From Serratia grimesii NBRC 13537 (GTDB taxonomy: Bacteria; Pseudomonadota; Gammaproteobacteria; Enterobacterales; Enterobacteriaceae), in the NCBI RefSeq assembly GCF_001590905.1, contig NZ_BCTT01000001.1:156314-220313 (forward strand): a stretch of 64,000 nucleotides of DNA. The letters run 5' to 3'. Shown piece by piece: positions 28,121-36,646 of this stretch (within the stretch, counting starts at the first letter, position 1; each line of letters starts with the position of its first letter). Position numbers and translations under genes: made by a program. Under the pieces are notes generated by a model, which did not search any database, was not told where the DNA came from, and was given only the letters and a program-made list of their open reading frames with translations.

Positions 28121-29824
28121 TTAGAACGGTTTGTTTTTCCGTTCGATGCCATAACGCTCAATTTCTTTGTACGGCACGATGATGGATTGGCGCTTACGCA
28201 CGTCGACGATGGTCATCCTGTCGGTACAGGAATAGCAGGGATCCAGGCTGCCAATGATCAGCGGGGCGTCAGAAACGGTATTGCCGCGCAGCATGTAGCG
28301 CAGTGTTGGCCAATTGGCATAGGTTGCGGCACGGCAGCGCCAACGGAACAGTTTCTGGTTGTCGCCGGTCATGCTCCAGTGGATATCATCGCCACGCGGC
28401 GCTTCGGCGAAGCCCAGGGCAAAGCGGTGTGGAATGTAGGTGAATCCCTCCACGGCCAGCGGCCCAGTTGGCAAGGTTTGCAGACCAAACTCGATAATGC
28501 CAAGCGAGTTGAACACTTCGTGAATACGTACTTTAAGCCGGGAGTAGACGTCACAACCGTCCTCAACGCACAATTCCACCGGCAGTTTGGCGTAGCCGGC
28601 AAACGGATGATCGAGACGAGTATCACGTCGGTGGCCGCTGCCACGGATCATCGGCCCCACGTTGCTGTAGTCACGAGCCACTTGAGGATCAAGACGGCCA
28701 ACGCCTCGGCTACGTTGTTCGGTATTCGGCGTACTGAGCAAGATATCGACCAGATCCACCAGCTCACTGCGCATTTGTGCCGCCAGCCGTAGGGTTTGCA
28801 ACATGTCGTCTTTTAAAATATCGCGCCGGATGCCACCAATCAGGTTCAAACCGTAGGTTTTACGCGCGCCGGTCAGTATCTCAGCCATCTTCATCGACTG
28901 TTCACGCACCCGGAAGAACTGCATAAAACCGGAGTCAAAACCGACGAAATGGCAGGCCAACCCCAAGTTCAGCAGATGGCTGTGCAGGCGTTCCACTTCC
29001 AGCAGGATCGAGCGGATCATTTGGGCACGTTCTGGTACCTGAATACCCATCGCGTTCTCTACCGAACTGGTGTACGCCACACTATGCGTAAAACCGCAAA
29101 TGCCGCACACGCGATCCGACAAGAAGGTCACTTCGTTGTAACCCATGCGGGTTTCGGCCAGTTTCTCCATCCCACGGTGTACGTAGAACAGCCGGTAGTC
29201 GGCATCGATGATGTCTTCACCGTCCACGAACAACCGGAAATGCCCCGGTTCATCTGATGTAATATGCAATGGGCCAATAGGCACCACGTTGGCTTTGCTA
29301 CCGGCCAGGCTCTGGAACGGATAGGTTTCCACGTCGGTGGTTGGTGCGGGGCGTTGACGATAGTCCATGGCGTCTTTACGCAACGGGTAGAGATCGTCCG
29401 GCCAGTCGTCCGGCAGCACCAGTCGGCGTTCATCTGGCAAACCCACCGGGCGCAGGCCATACATATCGCGCACTTCGCGTTCACCCCAAACGGCAGCGGG
29501 TACCCGTGGCGTCACGGAAGGGAACTCCAGGGTCTGGGCATCAACTTCGGCGCGTACCGTGATCCAGCATTTTGTGCCTTGCTCCATCGACAGCACGTAA
29601 TACAGCGCGTAATTGCCACACAGCGTGCGTTCGTCGTTACCAAACAGCACCGACAGCCAGCCGCCCTGTTGGTAATACAGCCATTCCACCACTTCCGGCA
29701 GCGCGTTGAGTTTGACGGTCACCGTCAGTTGGTCGGCCGTTTGCCATTCCGCCGCCAGCATGGCAGCGGGGAATTGTTGCTGCAATGCCGCCAGATAGTG
29801 CTGGCCTTGATGTTCGTTAGTCAT
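28121..29824 (-). CDS. hycE: Hydrogenase 3 large (NiFe catalytic) subunit HycE
   Basis: 567 residues from the ATG at 29824 (GAGG about 8 nt upstream; the frame could start at a TTG 15 bp earlier). Residues to about 170 form the NuoC-like domain; the rest is the NuoD-like NiFe domain with nickel ligands in RVCGICGFTHS and DPCYSCTDR. It reduces protons to H2 at the cytoplasmic face of the membrane. As in E. coli, HycI should cut between Arg and Met in CTDR-MTIVD, removing a 31-residue tail. Nearly colinear with E. coli HycE. Confidence 0.96.
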   Translation of the reverse strand: MTNEHQGQHYLAALQQQFPAAMLAAEWQTADQLTVTVKLNALPEVVEWLYYQQGGWLSVLFGNDERTLCGNYALYYVLSMEQGTKCWITVRAEVDAQTLEFPSVTPRVPAAVWGEREVRDMYGLRPVGLPDERRLVLPDDWPDDLYPLRKDAMDYRQRPAPTTDVETYPFQSLAGSKANVVPIGPLHITSDEPGHFRLFVDGEDIIDADYRLFYVHRGMEKLAETRMGYNEVTFLSDRVCGICGFTHSVAYTSSVENAMGIQVPERAQMIRSILLEVERLHSHLLNLGLACHFVGFDSGFMQFFRVREQSMKMAEILTGARKTYGLNLIGGIRRDILKDDMLQTLRLAAQMRSELVDLVDILLSTPNTEQRSRGVGRLDPQVARDYSNVGPMIRGSGHRRDTRLDHPFAGYAKLPVELCVEDGCDVYSRLKVRIHEVFNSLGIIEFGLQTLPTGPLAVEGFTYIPHRFALGFAEAPRGDDIHWSMTGDNQKLFRWRCRAATYANWPTLRYMLRGNTVSDAPLIIGSLDPCYSCTDRMTIVDVRKRQSIIVPYKEIERYGIERKNKPF

Positions 29825-29846
29825 TGTTGATTGCCTCAATCATTAT

Positions 29847-30782
29847 TCAGCCGACGACCAGCCAGGAAACCAGCGCCAGAAATGCCAGTCCAAAACCGGT
29901 CCAGGTGGTGTAAGCGGTTTTCAAGAAACGCAAACGCGCCACGCTGTTTTCGATAACCGCAATCAGTGCCACTGCACACAGCAGCTTGAACAGCGCCAGT
30001 ACCAGTCCAACCAATAATTGCGGCGCGTTGAGTTCTGCCGCTTGCCCCCAGGGCAGGAAAACGCCGAGGAACAATTGCAACACCACCAGTTGTTTGAGGC
30101 TGATGCCCCATTTCAGAATGCCTAGCTCAGCCCCGGAATATTCCGTCAGCGGGCCTTCCTGTAGCTCTTGTTCCGCTTCAGCCATATCGAACGGCAATTT
30201 GCCCATTTCGATGTAGGTGGCGAACGCACAGGCCAAGCCGGCCAACAGCAGCGGTAACCCGGCGTGGTGTGGCAACCCCAATACGCTTTGCACCATCGCG
30301 CTTAGTTGGGTGGAACCCGCAACCAATGCCGCTACCCACAAACCGAGTAGTAAAATGGGTTCAACCAAAATGCCCAACACGGCTTCGCGGCTGGCACCGA
30401 TGGCGGTGAAGGGGCTGCCGGTATCCAATCCTGCGATAGCGAACACAAAGCGCACTACGGCGAACAGATAGATCAGTGTGATCACATCACCGATGGCGGG
30501 CAGCGGTGAGGCGGTGGTCAGCATCGGTAGCGCACAGGCGATGGCCAGCAAGGTGCCGGTCAACAAATAAGGCATGGCACGAAAGGCCAGGCCGGAAGCG
30601 CCCGGTGCCACGCTTTGACGCTTGAGCAGTTTGGCGATATCTCGGTATTCCTGTAATACGCCAGGCCCGCGTCGGGTGTGGATGCTGGCTCGCAGCACCC
30701 GGCTGATCCCGGCAAACAGCGGGGCAACGGCCAGTAACAGCAGGGCCTGTACCAAGCCGAGTAATACATAGGGATAGGTCAT
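29847..30782 (-). CDS. hycD: Formate hydrogenlyase membrane subunit HycD
   Basis: 311 residues from the ATG at 30782, preceded by GAGGAGATAACG; the longer frame runs into the hycC end. NuoH-like with about eight membrane helices and the conserved RRGPGVLQEYRD loop, GLDTGSPFTAIGASRE and EMGKLPFDMAEAEQELQEGPLTEYSG. It anchors the soluble arm to the membrane and may form part of a proton path. Confidence 0.95.
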   Translation of the reverse strand: MTYPYVLLGLVQALLLLAVAPLFAGISRVLRASIHTRRGPGVLQEYRDIAKLLKRQSVAPGASGLAFRAMPYLLTGTLLAIACALPMLTTASPLPAIGDVITLIYLFAVVRFVFAIAGLDTGSPFTAIGASREAVLGILVEPILLLGLWVAALVAGSTQLSAMVQSVLGLPHHAGLPLLLAGLACAFATYIEMGKLPFDMAEAEQELQEGPLTEYSGAELGILKWGISLKQLVVLQLFLGVFLPWGQAAELNAPQLLVGLVLALFKLLCAVALIAVIENSVARLRFLKTAYTTWTGFGLAFLALVSWLVVG

Positions 30783-30792
30783 CGTTATCTCC

Positions 30793-32661
30793 TCAGGCAA
30801 AAGCCACAACCAACAGCACCGCCAACTCTACGGCGGCCAGACCGCGGCAGAAGGTAACGAATACGTTACGGTGTAACCCATCACTGACTTTCTCAGGCAG
30901 CCAGCGTCGCAGTTGATACAGCGGGGCAAACATTACTCGCAACGGCTGAGCAAAGCCGGTAGCGGTGATCACCATTGCGTCTTCATGCCCATAACCGCAG
31001 GCCCAGGCACTGCCTTGCACCCGATGAGGCTGGCGACGAGTTTGATAACGCGCCGCGATCAACAAAGGCAGCAGTGGCATCGCCAGCAATAAAATGGCGA
31101 TCAGCGGAGTAGAAACCAGCGCATCAGTCACAGACAGGTTGTGTTCCGGCAGGGTGCCAATCAAGCGGGCAAACAGCGGGACGATCCAGGGGGCGCCCAG
31201 ACCGCATAGCAAGCACAGTAATGCAGGCAGTACATGGCTGAGCGTCAGCCACAGGTTGGCCTGAACCGCATTCTTGGCAGCGGCGCTGCGCGGCGCGCCC
31301 AAGCAAGCGACACCAAATACCTTGCTGACGCACATCACCGCGAGTGCACCGGTCAAGGCTAAGGTCACTGCCAGCAACGGGCCAAACAGATGCCCGATAA
31401 AGCTGGGTGCTGCGCTGAAACGGAAGAGTCCCTGATAGATTAGCCATTCACTGGCGAACCCATTTAAAGGAGGCAGTGCAGCCATCGACACCAGACCAAT
31501 CAACAGGGCAACCGCGGTCCAGGGCATCAGCCGCGCGAGTCCCCCCATTTTTTCCATGTCTTTCAGGCCGGTTTGTTGCTCAATGGCACCCGCCGCCAGA
31601 AGCAGTGCGCTTTTGAACAGGCTATGATTCAACAAGTGGAACAGACCGCCGATCAGGGCGAATGCGGTCAATAGCGGCAGTTGTAGCGCCATGCCGACCA
31701 TCGCACCACCGATACCCAACAGGATGATGCCAATGTTCTCCAGCGTGTGATAAGCCAGCAAGCGGCGCAGGTCGTGCTCCATCAGCGCATACAGCCCGCC
31801 GAAAAACGCGGTCCCAGCGGCTAACAGCAACACCAGTAAGCCCCACCAAAGTGGCGGTGTGCCCAACAGATCCATACCTATTTTCATAATTCCCAGCAGG
31901 CCGACTTTCATCAGTGCACTGGAAAACAACATGGCGGCGGAGGCCGGTGAGCTACTGTGAGATTGAGGAACCCAGGCATGTAATGGCATCACCCCGGCAA
32001 AGATGCCGAACCCGGTGAGTGCCAACAAAAACACGCCATTACGCAGTGCGTCCGGCAATGGCGTAGCGCGGATCACGCTGAAGGCCAAACTGTGGCTATG
32101 GGTATAAATCAGGGCGAAAGCGATAACCAGTAACAAGGTACCCAAGCGCATCAGTAAGAACTGGTTATGCCCGGCACGCAGGCTTTTGGCTCCTGGGGCA
32201 TGGACTATCAGGAAATAGCCGCACAACGCGGCCAGCTCCAACAGTAACAGCAGCGCCAATGCATTATCAGCCATCACCGCGGCACTTAACGCCGACAGCA
32301 TCAGGTTGGTCAGACCACCAATTCGCCCGCGAACGCGCGCGTTTAAGCTCAATATGCAGCCTGCGTGATACAGCGCGGTGCAGATACCGCTGAGGGCAAT
32401 CACCAGCAGTAACAGTGCGTTAGGGCCACTGATTTCCACGGCATAATTCAGCCAGGGTAAGCGGGCGCTATGCAGCGGCGTAAACAGCATAGATAAGGCC
32501 GCCAGCAATGTGGCTATAGCACACAACAAGCTGCCGCCACTCAGTAGCTGGCTAACACGTGGCCAGGGAGAGATTAGCCAGCTCAACAGGGCGCAGAGCA
32601 AGTACCCCGCCAATGCCAATGTCAGAAGCAACAGTGGATCGGGCGTAATGGTATACATCAT
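30793..32661 (-). CDS. hycC: Formate hydrogenlyase membrane subunit HycC
   Basis: 622 residues (E. coli 608), NuoL/M/N-like antiporter-type protein with about 14-16 membrane helices. Landmarks: LPLLxA-type core, the HAWVPQSHSSSPASAAMLFSSALMKVG-type segment, the HTLENIGII loop and LFHLLNHSLFKSALLL. The ATG shares a base with the hycB stop (TAATG), giving translational coupling; a second ATG follows directly. Forms the membrane arm with HycD. Confidence 0.95.
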   Translation of the reverse strand: MMYTITPDPLLLLTLALAGYLLCALLSWLISPWPRVSQLLSGGSLLCAIATLLAALSMLFTPLHSARLPWLNYAVEISGPNALLLLVIALSGICTALYHAGCILSLNARVRGRIGGLTNLMLSALSAAVMADNALALLLLLELAALCGYFLIVHAPGAKSLRAGHNQFLLMRLGTLLLVIAFALIYTHSHSLAFSVIRATPLPDALRNGVFLLALTGFGIFAGVMPLHAWVPQSHSSSPASAAMLFSSALMKVGLLGIMKIGMDLLGTPPLWWGLLVLLLAAGTAFFGGLYALMEHDLRRLLAYHTLENIGIILLGIGGAMVGMALQLPLLTAFALIGGLFHLLNHSLFKSALLLAAGAIEQQTGLKDMEKMGGLARLMPWTAVALLIGLVSMAALPPLNGFASEWLIYQGLFRFSAAPSFIGHLFGPLLAVTLALTGALAVMCVSKVFGVACLGAPRSAAAKNAVQANLWLTLSHVLPALLCLLCGLGAPWIVPLFARLIGTLPEHNLSVTDALVSTPLIAILLLAMPLLPLLIAARYQTRRQPHRVQGSAWACGYGHEDAMVITATGFAQPLRVMFAPLYQLRRWLPEKVSDGLHRNVFVTFCRGLAAVELAVLLVVAFA

Positions 32662-33275
32662 TAATTCGGCTCCTTGCGGGATTCAGGGGCGGCAACGAAC
32701 GGTAACTCGGCACTGAGCGCCTGCATGGCGTTACGTCTTTTTTGCTCGCTTGCATTACGTACGTCATGATCAGTCACCAGACGGATGGCCTGGGTAGGAC
32801 AGGTACGGATACACGCGGGGCCATCGGCACTGAAGTCGCAGAGATCGCACTTCACCGCCACGGCACGGACACCGGGTACGCAATCCAGGAAGGGGCTGAT
32901 CGGGCGCGCTGCTTTGGGCGCGGGCAATGCCAGCGGGGTGTTGCAGTCCGCAGGGATCGCCAGCGGAGTACTGCCCCCGAAACCAATGGCGCCGAACGGA
33001 CAGGCAATGCCGCACAGCTTGCAACTGATGCACAGGCTTTCGTTCAGTACGATGGCGTCATCTTGGTGGCGGATAGCATTGACCGGACATACCTGTGCGC
33101 AGGGGGCGTCTTCACACTGGTGGCACATTGCCGGTGCAGAGTCGCGGGCGTTGCGTATTACCTGCAAGCGGGGTAATGCCTGCAATCCATATTGCCGGTG
33201 TTCCGCAGAACAACTTGCCATACAGGTATTGCAGCCAATACACAATTTAGGGTCCGCAATAATAAAGCGGTTCAT
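32661..33275 (-). CDS. hycB: Formate hydrogenlyase electron-transfer subunit HycB
   Basis: 204 residues from the ATG at 33275, which has AAGGAG 5 nt upstream. Polyferredoxin with four 4Fe-4S motifs (CIGCNTCMASC, CHQCEDAPCAQVCP, CISCKLCGIACP, CDLC...CIRTCP). It links FdhF to HycF/HycG. A Pro/Ala-rich linker (PLALPAPKAARP) sits before the last cluster, as in E. coli HycB. Confidence 0.95.
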   Translation of the reverse strand: MNRFIIADPKLCIGCNTCMASCSAEHRQYGLQALPRLQVIRNARDSAPAMCHQCEDAPCAQVCPVNAIRHQDDAIVLNESLCISCKLCGIACPFGAIGFGGSTPLAIPADCNTPLALPAPKAARPISPFLDCVPGVRAVAVKCDLCDFSADGPACIRTCPTQAIRLVTDHDVRNASEQKRRNAMQALSAELPFVAAPESRKEPN

Positions 33276-33362
33276 GCACACTCCTTGCTTCGTCATTTAT
33301 GACGAAATCGTCAGTAAAAAATGACGTTTCGACAGTTTTCTGTCAGTGATTAACGCCGACAG
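33276..33362. promoter_or_regulatory. hycA-hycB intergenic segment with repeated CGTCA/TGACG palindromes
   Basis: The 87 bp contain several overlapping inverted repeats, for example CGTCATTTATGACG around 33293-33306 and further CGTCA, TGACG and TCGACA elements between 33309 and 33350. These resemble the motifs upstream of hypA and hydN and could be FhlA binding sites internal to the operon. Inference only. Confidence 0.35.
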
Positions 33363-33830
33363 TCAGACGGGTAAGGTTATTTTCTTCAGTGCGTCATAAA
33401 TGGCATTGCCATCATGAAGAGAGTCAAACAAGCATTGGTAAATAACGGCTATCTTATCCAGATAATGTTCAAATACTGCCTGCGTATCACGGTTGTTTAT
33501 TTTCCCGTCGACATTGCCGCTTTCATCCAGTGTGGCATGTGCAAAAGGGGCAAAATTTTCCGGTTCGTGTGCCGTCGCCAAATTAATGCGGTAGCAAATA
33601 TCGCGACTGTAGAACCCCTCGCTTAATTGAATGCTGACAATAAAGTGGTTGAACAAAACAAAGCGCAAGTCGTCTTCCTGCCCATAAGTAAACTGATGAT
33701 TAATCTTCTTTTTGGTGGTGGTGACTGCTTTGATTAACGTGCTGTGGTAGGTCTGCCACTGTGCCATCAGACGGTTGCTTTTGCTGGCGATATAATCGGC
33801 CTGGCTGGTTACTTCACTGATTGTACTCAT
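33363..33830 (-). CDS. hycA: Formate hydrogenlyase regulatory protein HycA
   Basis: 155 residues from ATG 33830 (GAGG close upstream; a GTG at 33839 is the alternative). It follows E. coli HycA: ISEVTSQADYIASKSNRLMAQW at the N-terminus, FVLFNHFIVSIQLSEGF in the middle and DGKINNRDTQAVFEHYLDKIAVIY near the end. HycA counteracts FhlA-dependent transcription of the FHL genes. First gene of the hyc operon, divergent from hypA. Confidence 0.92.
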   Translation of the reverse strand: MSTISEVTSQADYIASKSNRLMAQWQTYHSTLIKAVTTTKKKINHQFTYGQEDDLRFVLFNHFIVSIQLSEGFYSRDICYRINLATAHEPENFAPFAHATLDESGNVDGKINNRDTQAVFEHYLDKIAVIYQCLFDSLHDGNAIYDALKKITLPV

Positions 33831-33887
33831 TGTCCTCACTCAAAATTGATGATCATTGTCGAAATAGCTCCTGGTCAACGAGTTAAA

Positions 33888-33902
33888 GCATAAAGTGTGC
33901 CA
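33888..33902 (-). promoter_or_regulatory. Sigma-54 promoter of the hyc operon
   Basis: TGGCACACTTTATGC on the minus strand matches the -24 element TGGCAC exactly and the -12 element in four of five bases with correct spacing, 58 bp before hycA. Confidence 0.88.
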
Positions 33903-33989
33903 AACATTTTAATTCCTCACTTATCCCTTTTATTTCAACCGTTGGCACTAAATTAAATGCGTAGCCAGCCCGTCGGCGATTGATGTAAT

Positions 33990-34030
33990 TACTGTCGATG
34001 ACATGACGCTCGACAAATATGTCAATTTCG
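33990..34030. promoter_or_regulatory. Candidate FhlA binding region between hycA and hypA
   Basis: TGTCGATGACATGACG followed by CTCGACAAATATGTCAA gives two closely spaced TGTCGA/TGACA-type motifs just upstream of the hypA sigma-54 promoter. This is where FhlA binds in the E. coli hycA-hypA region; exact site boundaries cannot be set from sequence alone. Confidence 0.45.
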
Positions 34031-34033
34031 GCT

Positions 34034-34048
34034 TGGCATCATATTTGC
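34034..34048 (+). promoter_or_regulatory. Sigma-54 promoter of the hyp operon
   Basis: TGGCATCATATTTGC has GG and GC at the required 10-base spacing and a perfect -12 element TTTGC, 46 bp before the hypA start. Confidence 0.88.
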
Positions 34049-34093
34049 AGTGGTATTAATACAACGCGTTTTATCACCTTTGGCGGAGACCAG

Positions 34094-34438
34094 ATGCACG
34101 AAATAACCTTGTGCCAACATGCGATGGAAATAATGCAGCAACAGGCTCGCCAGCATCGTGCCCAGCGTATTACAGCGGTGTGGTTTGAAATTGGCGCATT
34201 TTCCTGCGTGGAAGCGGAGTCTTTGCGCTTTTGTTTCGACATGGTGTGTCGTGACACCCTGGCCGAAGGCTGCGAACTGCATCTGGTGGAACAGAAAGCG
34301 CAGTGTTGGTGCCATGACTGCCAGAGAGATGTCCAGTTGCTGATACCGCAGGTTTTGGTCTGCCCGCACTGTAGCGGACGAAATCTGCGGGTACAGGCCG
34401 ACGATGGCTTGCAAATAAAACGCCTGGAAATTGAATAA
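34094..34438 (+). CDS. hypA: Hydrogenase maturation nickel protein HypA
   Basis: 114 residues from the ATG at 34094 (GGAG 5 nt upstream); the frame extends upstream but only across the promoter. The N-terminal MHEITL nickel-binding motif and zinc pairs CWCHDC and CPHC are present. It delivers nickel to the HycE precursor together with HypB. Confidence 0.95.
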   Translation: MHEITLCQHAMEIMQQQARQHRAQRITAVWFEIGAFSCVEAESLRFCFDMVCRDTLAEGCELHLVEQKAQCWCHDCQRDVQLLIPQVLVCPHCSGRNLRVQADDGLQIKRLEIE

Positions 34439-34453
34439 CAGAGGGGAATGAAT

Positions 34454-35248
34454 ATGTGCAGTACCTGCGGTTGTGCCCAGGGTGAATTGACGATTGAAGG
34501 AGAAGTAAAAGTGCCATTCCGTCCGCAACGGAACAGGCAAGGCGATTTGCATTATGGTTTGGGGCTGGCCGGTACCCATGCGCCAGGTATCAGTCAGCGC
34601 CGTATGCTGGACATTGAAACCCGGGTGTTGGATAAAAATGATCGCCTGGCAGAACGCAATCGTCAGTATTTCGCTGAACAACATATTCTGGCGCTGAACC
34701 TGGTATCCAGCCCCGGTTCCGGCAAAACAACGCTGTTGACAGAAACGCTGCTGCGGTTGCGTGGTCAGCACCCGTGCGCGGTGGTGGAAGGCGACCAGCA
34801 AACCACCAACGATGCTGAACGTATTCGCGCCACGGGCGTGCCGGCGATCCAGGTCAATACCGGTAAAGGCTGTCATCTGGATGCCCAAATGGTGCATGAG
34901 GCCGCCCAGCGCCTGGAATTAAAACCCAATAGTCTGTTGTTTATCGAGAACGTCGGCAATTTGGTTTGTCCGGCCAGTTTTGATTTGGGTGAACGCCATA
35001 AGGTGGCGGTGCTGTCGGTTACCGAAGGGGAAGACAAGCCACTCAAGTATCCACATATGTTTGCTGCCGCACGGGTGATGCTGCTGAACAAAATCGACCT
35101 GCTGCCGTATCTGAACTTCGATTTGGCGGCCTGCATCGACAATGCCCGCCAGGTGAACCCCACCATTGAAGTGATTACCCTTTCAGCGACCAGCGGTGAA
35201 GGCATGGATCACTGGCTGACCTGGCTGGAGAAACAGTTATGTGTATAG
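34454..35248 (+). CDS. hypB: Hydrogenase nickel incorporation GTPase HypB
   Basis: 264 residues from the second ATG (34454), with GAGGGG 7 nt upstream, giving the N-terminal MCSTCGC nickel motif. SIMIBI GTPase: Walker [15 protein letters not shown], the metal site [18 protein letters not shown] and NKIDLL. It lacks a long His-rich storage stretch, so it probably relies on the nickel importer rather than storing nickel. The end overlaps hypC by 10 bp. Confidence 0.95.
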   Translation: MCSTCGCAQGELTIEGEVKVPFRPQRNRQGDLHYGLGLAGTHAPGISQRRMLDIETRVLDKNDRLAERNRQYFAEQHILALNLVSSPGSGKTTLLTETLLRLRGQHPCAVVEGDQQTTNDAERIRATGVPAIQVNTGKGCHLDAQMVHEAAQRLELKPNSLLFIENVGNLVCPASFDLGERHKVAVLSVTEGEDKPLKYPHMFAAARVMLLNKIDLLPYLNFDLAACIDNARQVNPTIEVITLSATSGEGMDHWLTWLEKQLCV

Positions 35249-35532
35249 GCATTCCTGGGCAGATCGTGGCGTTGGATGAAAACCACCGTCAGCATGCCTG
35301 GGCTGACGTTTGTGGCGTACAGCGTGAAGTGAATATTGCGTTAGTTCGCAAAGACGATGAACCGAGAGAAGCCATGATCGGCTGTTGGGTGCTGATCCAT
35401 GTGGGCTTCGCAATGAGCCGCCTCGATCAGCACGAAGCCGAAGAGATGTTGGCGGCACTGCAAGCGATGGGGGAAGTCGAACAGGACGTGGCGCTGTTTT
35501 TAACGGGGGAAGGTCAACATGCACTACGTTGA
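35239..35532 (+). CDS. hypC: Hydrogenase maturation chaperone HypC
   Basis: 97 residues (E. coli 90) with the invariant N-terminal [10 protein letters not shown]; Cys2 is the residue that binds iron and HypD/HycE. It chaperones the Fe(CN)2CO group to the large subunit. Overlaps hypB and hypD. Confidence 0.95.
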   Translation: MCIGIPGQIVALDENHRQHAWADVCGVQREVNIALVRKDDEPREAMIGCWVLIHVGFAMSRLDQHEAEEMLAALQAMGEVEQDVALFLTGEGQHALR

Positions 35533-36646
35533 CGAATTCCGCGATCCGCACCGGGTAAAAGCCCTGTTGCAGCATATCCGACACCGTGCCGCCCAGTTGC
35601 CGTTTACCGCTGAGCGACCGCTACAAATCATGGAGGTGTGCGGGGGGCATACTCATGCCATTTTCCGTTTTGGCCTGGATAAACTGCTGCCGTCGCACAT
35701 TGAGTTTATTCACGGACCGGGTTGTCCGGTATGTGTGTTGCCGATGGGGCGCATAGACGCCTGCTGCGAGATTGCCGCGCACCCGGAGGTGATATTTTGC
35801 ACCTTTGGCGATGCGCTGCGGGTACCGGGAAAACAGGGATCTTTGTTGCAGGCCCGTGAGCGCGGTGCCGATGTGCGGGTGGTTTACTCTCCACTGGACG
35901 CTCTGACACTGGCACGGCAAAACCCGCAACGGCACGTGGTGTTCTTTGCCCTTGGTTTTGAAACCACCATGCCGGTTACAGCGATCACATTGCAGCAGGC
36001 ACGGCAGGAAGGGCTGAAGAACTTTAGTGTGTTTTGCCAACACATTAGTCTGATCCCGACGCTGCGCAGTTTGTTGCAACAGCCAGATGTGCGCATCGAC
36101 GGTTTTCTGGCCCCCGGCCATGTCAGCATGGTGATAGGGACCGAGCCTTACGGTTTTATCAGTCGGCAATACGGTAAGCCTTTGGTGGTGACCGGCTTTG
36201 AACCGCTGGATATCTTGCAGGGGGTGATGATGCTGGTTGAACAGTTCATTGGGCAACAGAGTCGGACCGAAAATCAATATCGCCGCGTGGTGCCGGAACA
36301 GGGAAACCTGCTGGCTCAGCACGCCATGAGCGAGGTATTTGTGCTGGGAGGCGGCAGCGAATGGCGCGGCCTTGGGACCATTGCCGACTCCGGTATTGCC
36401 TTAACACCGGCCTATAGAGACTTTGATGCGGAACGCCGCTTTCGGCCACAACATCGTCAGGTCGCGGACGATCCTCTTGCCCGTTGTGGTGACGTGCTCA
36501 CGGGACGCTGTAAACCACGTGATTGCCCGTTATTTGGCCGCGGTTGTACGCCGCAAAATGCTTTTGGTGCCCTGATGGTGTCTTCAGAAGGCGCCTGTGC
36601 CGCCTGGTACCAATACCGCCGTGAAACAGAGGAAACCCCCGCATGA
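35519..36646 (+). CDS. hypD: Hydrogenase maturation scaffold protein HypD
   Basis: 375 residues (E. coli 373). Conserved motifs include MEVCGGHTHAI, HGPGCPVCVLP, FGDALRVPG, LGFETTMP, LAPGHVSMVIG, the C-terminal 4Fe-4S cysteines (RCGDVLTGRCKPRDCPLFG) and EGACAAWY. It is the scaffold for assembly of Fe(CN)2CO with HypC. The start overlaps hypC by 14 bp. Confidence 0.95.
   Translation: MHYVDEFRDPHRVKALLQHIRHRAAQLPFTAERPLQIMEVCGGHTHAIFRFGLDKLLPSHIEFIHGPGCPVCVLPMGRIDACCEIAAHPEVIFCTFGDALRVPGKQGSLLQARERGADVRVVYSPLDALTLARQNPQRHVVFFALGFETTMPVTAITLQQARQEGLKNFSVFCQHISLIPTLRSLLQQPDVRIDGFLAPGHVSMVIGTEPYGFISRQYGKPLVVTGFEPLDILQGVMMLVEQFIGQQSRTENQYRRVVPEQGNLLAQHAMSEVFVLGGGSEWRGLGTIADSGIALTPAYRDFDAERRFRPQHRQVADDPLARCGDVLTGRCKPRDCPLFGRGCTPQNAFGALMVSSEGACAAWYQYRRETEETPA

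Noticed and set aside
27992..28792. 266-codon plus-strand ORF opposite hycF/hycE
   Set aside because: Antisense to strongly conserved hydrogenase genes; low-complexity composition and no ribosome-binding site.
34022..34897. 291-codon minus-strand ORF opposite hypA-hypB
   Set aside because: It is fully antisense to two highly conserved hyp genes and to the sigma-54 promoter region, and its Gln/His-rich product shows no family likeness.
35621..36322. 233-codon minus-strand ORF opposite hypD
   Set aside because: Antisense shadow of a conserved gene with His/Gln-rich composition typical of such frames.
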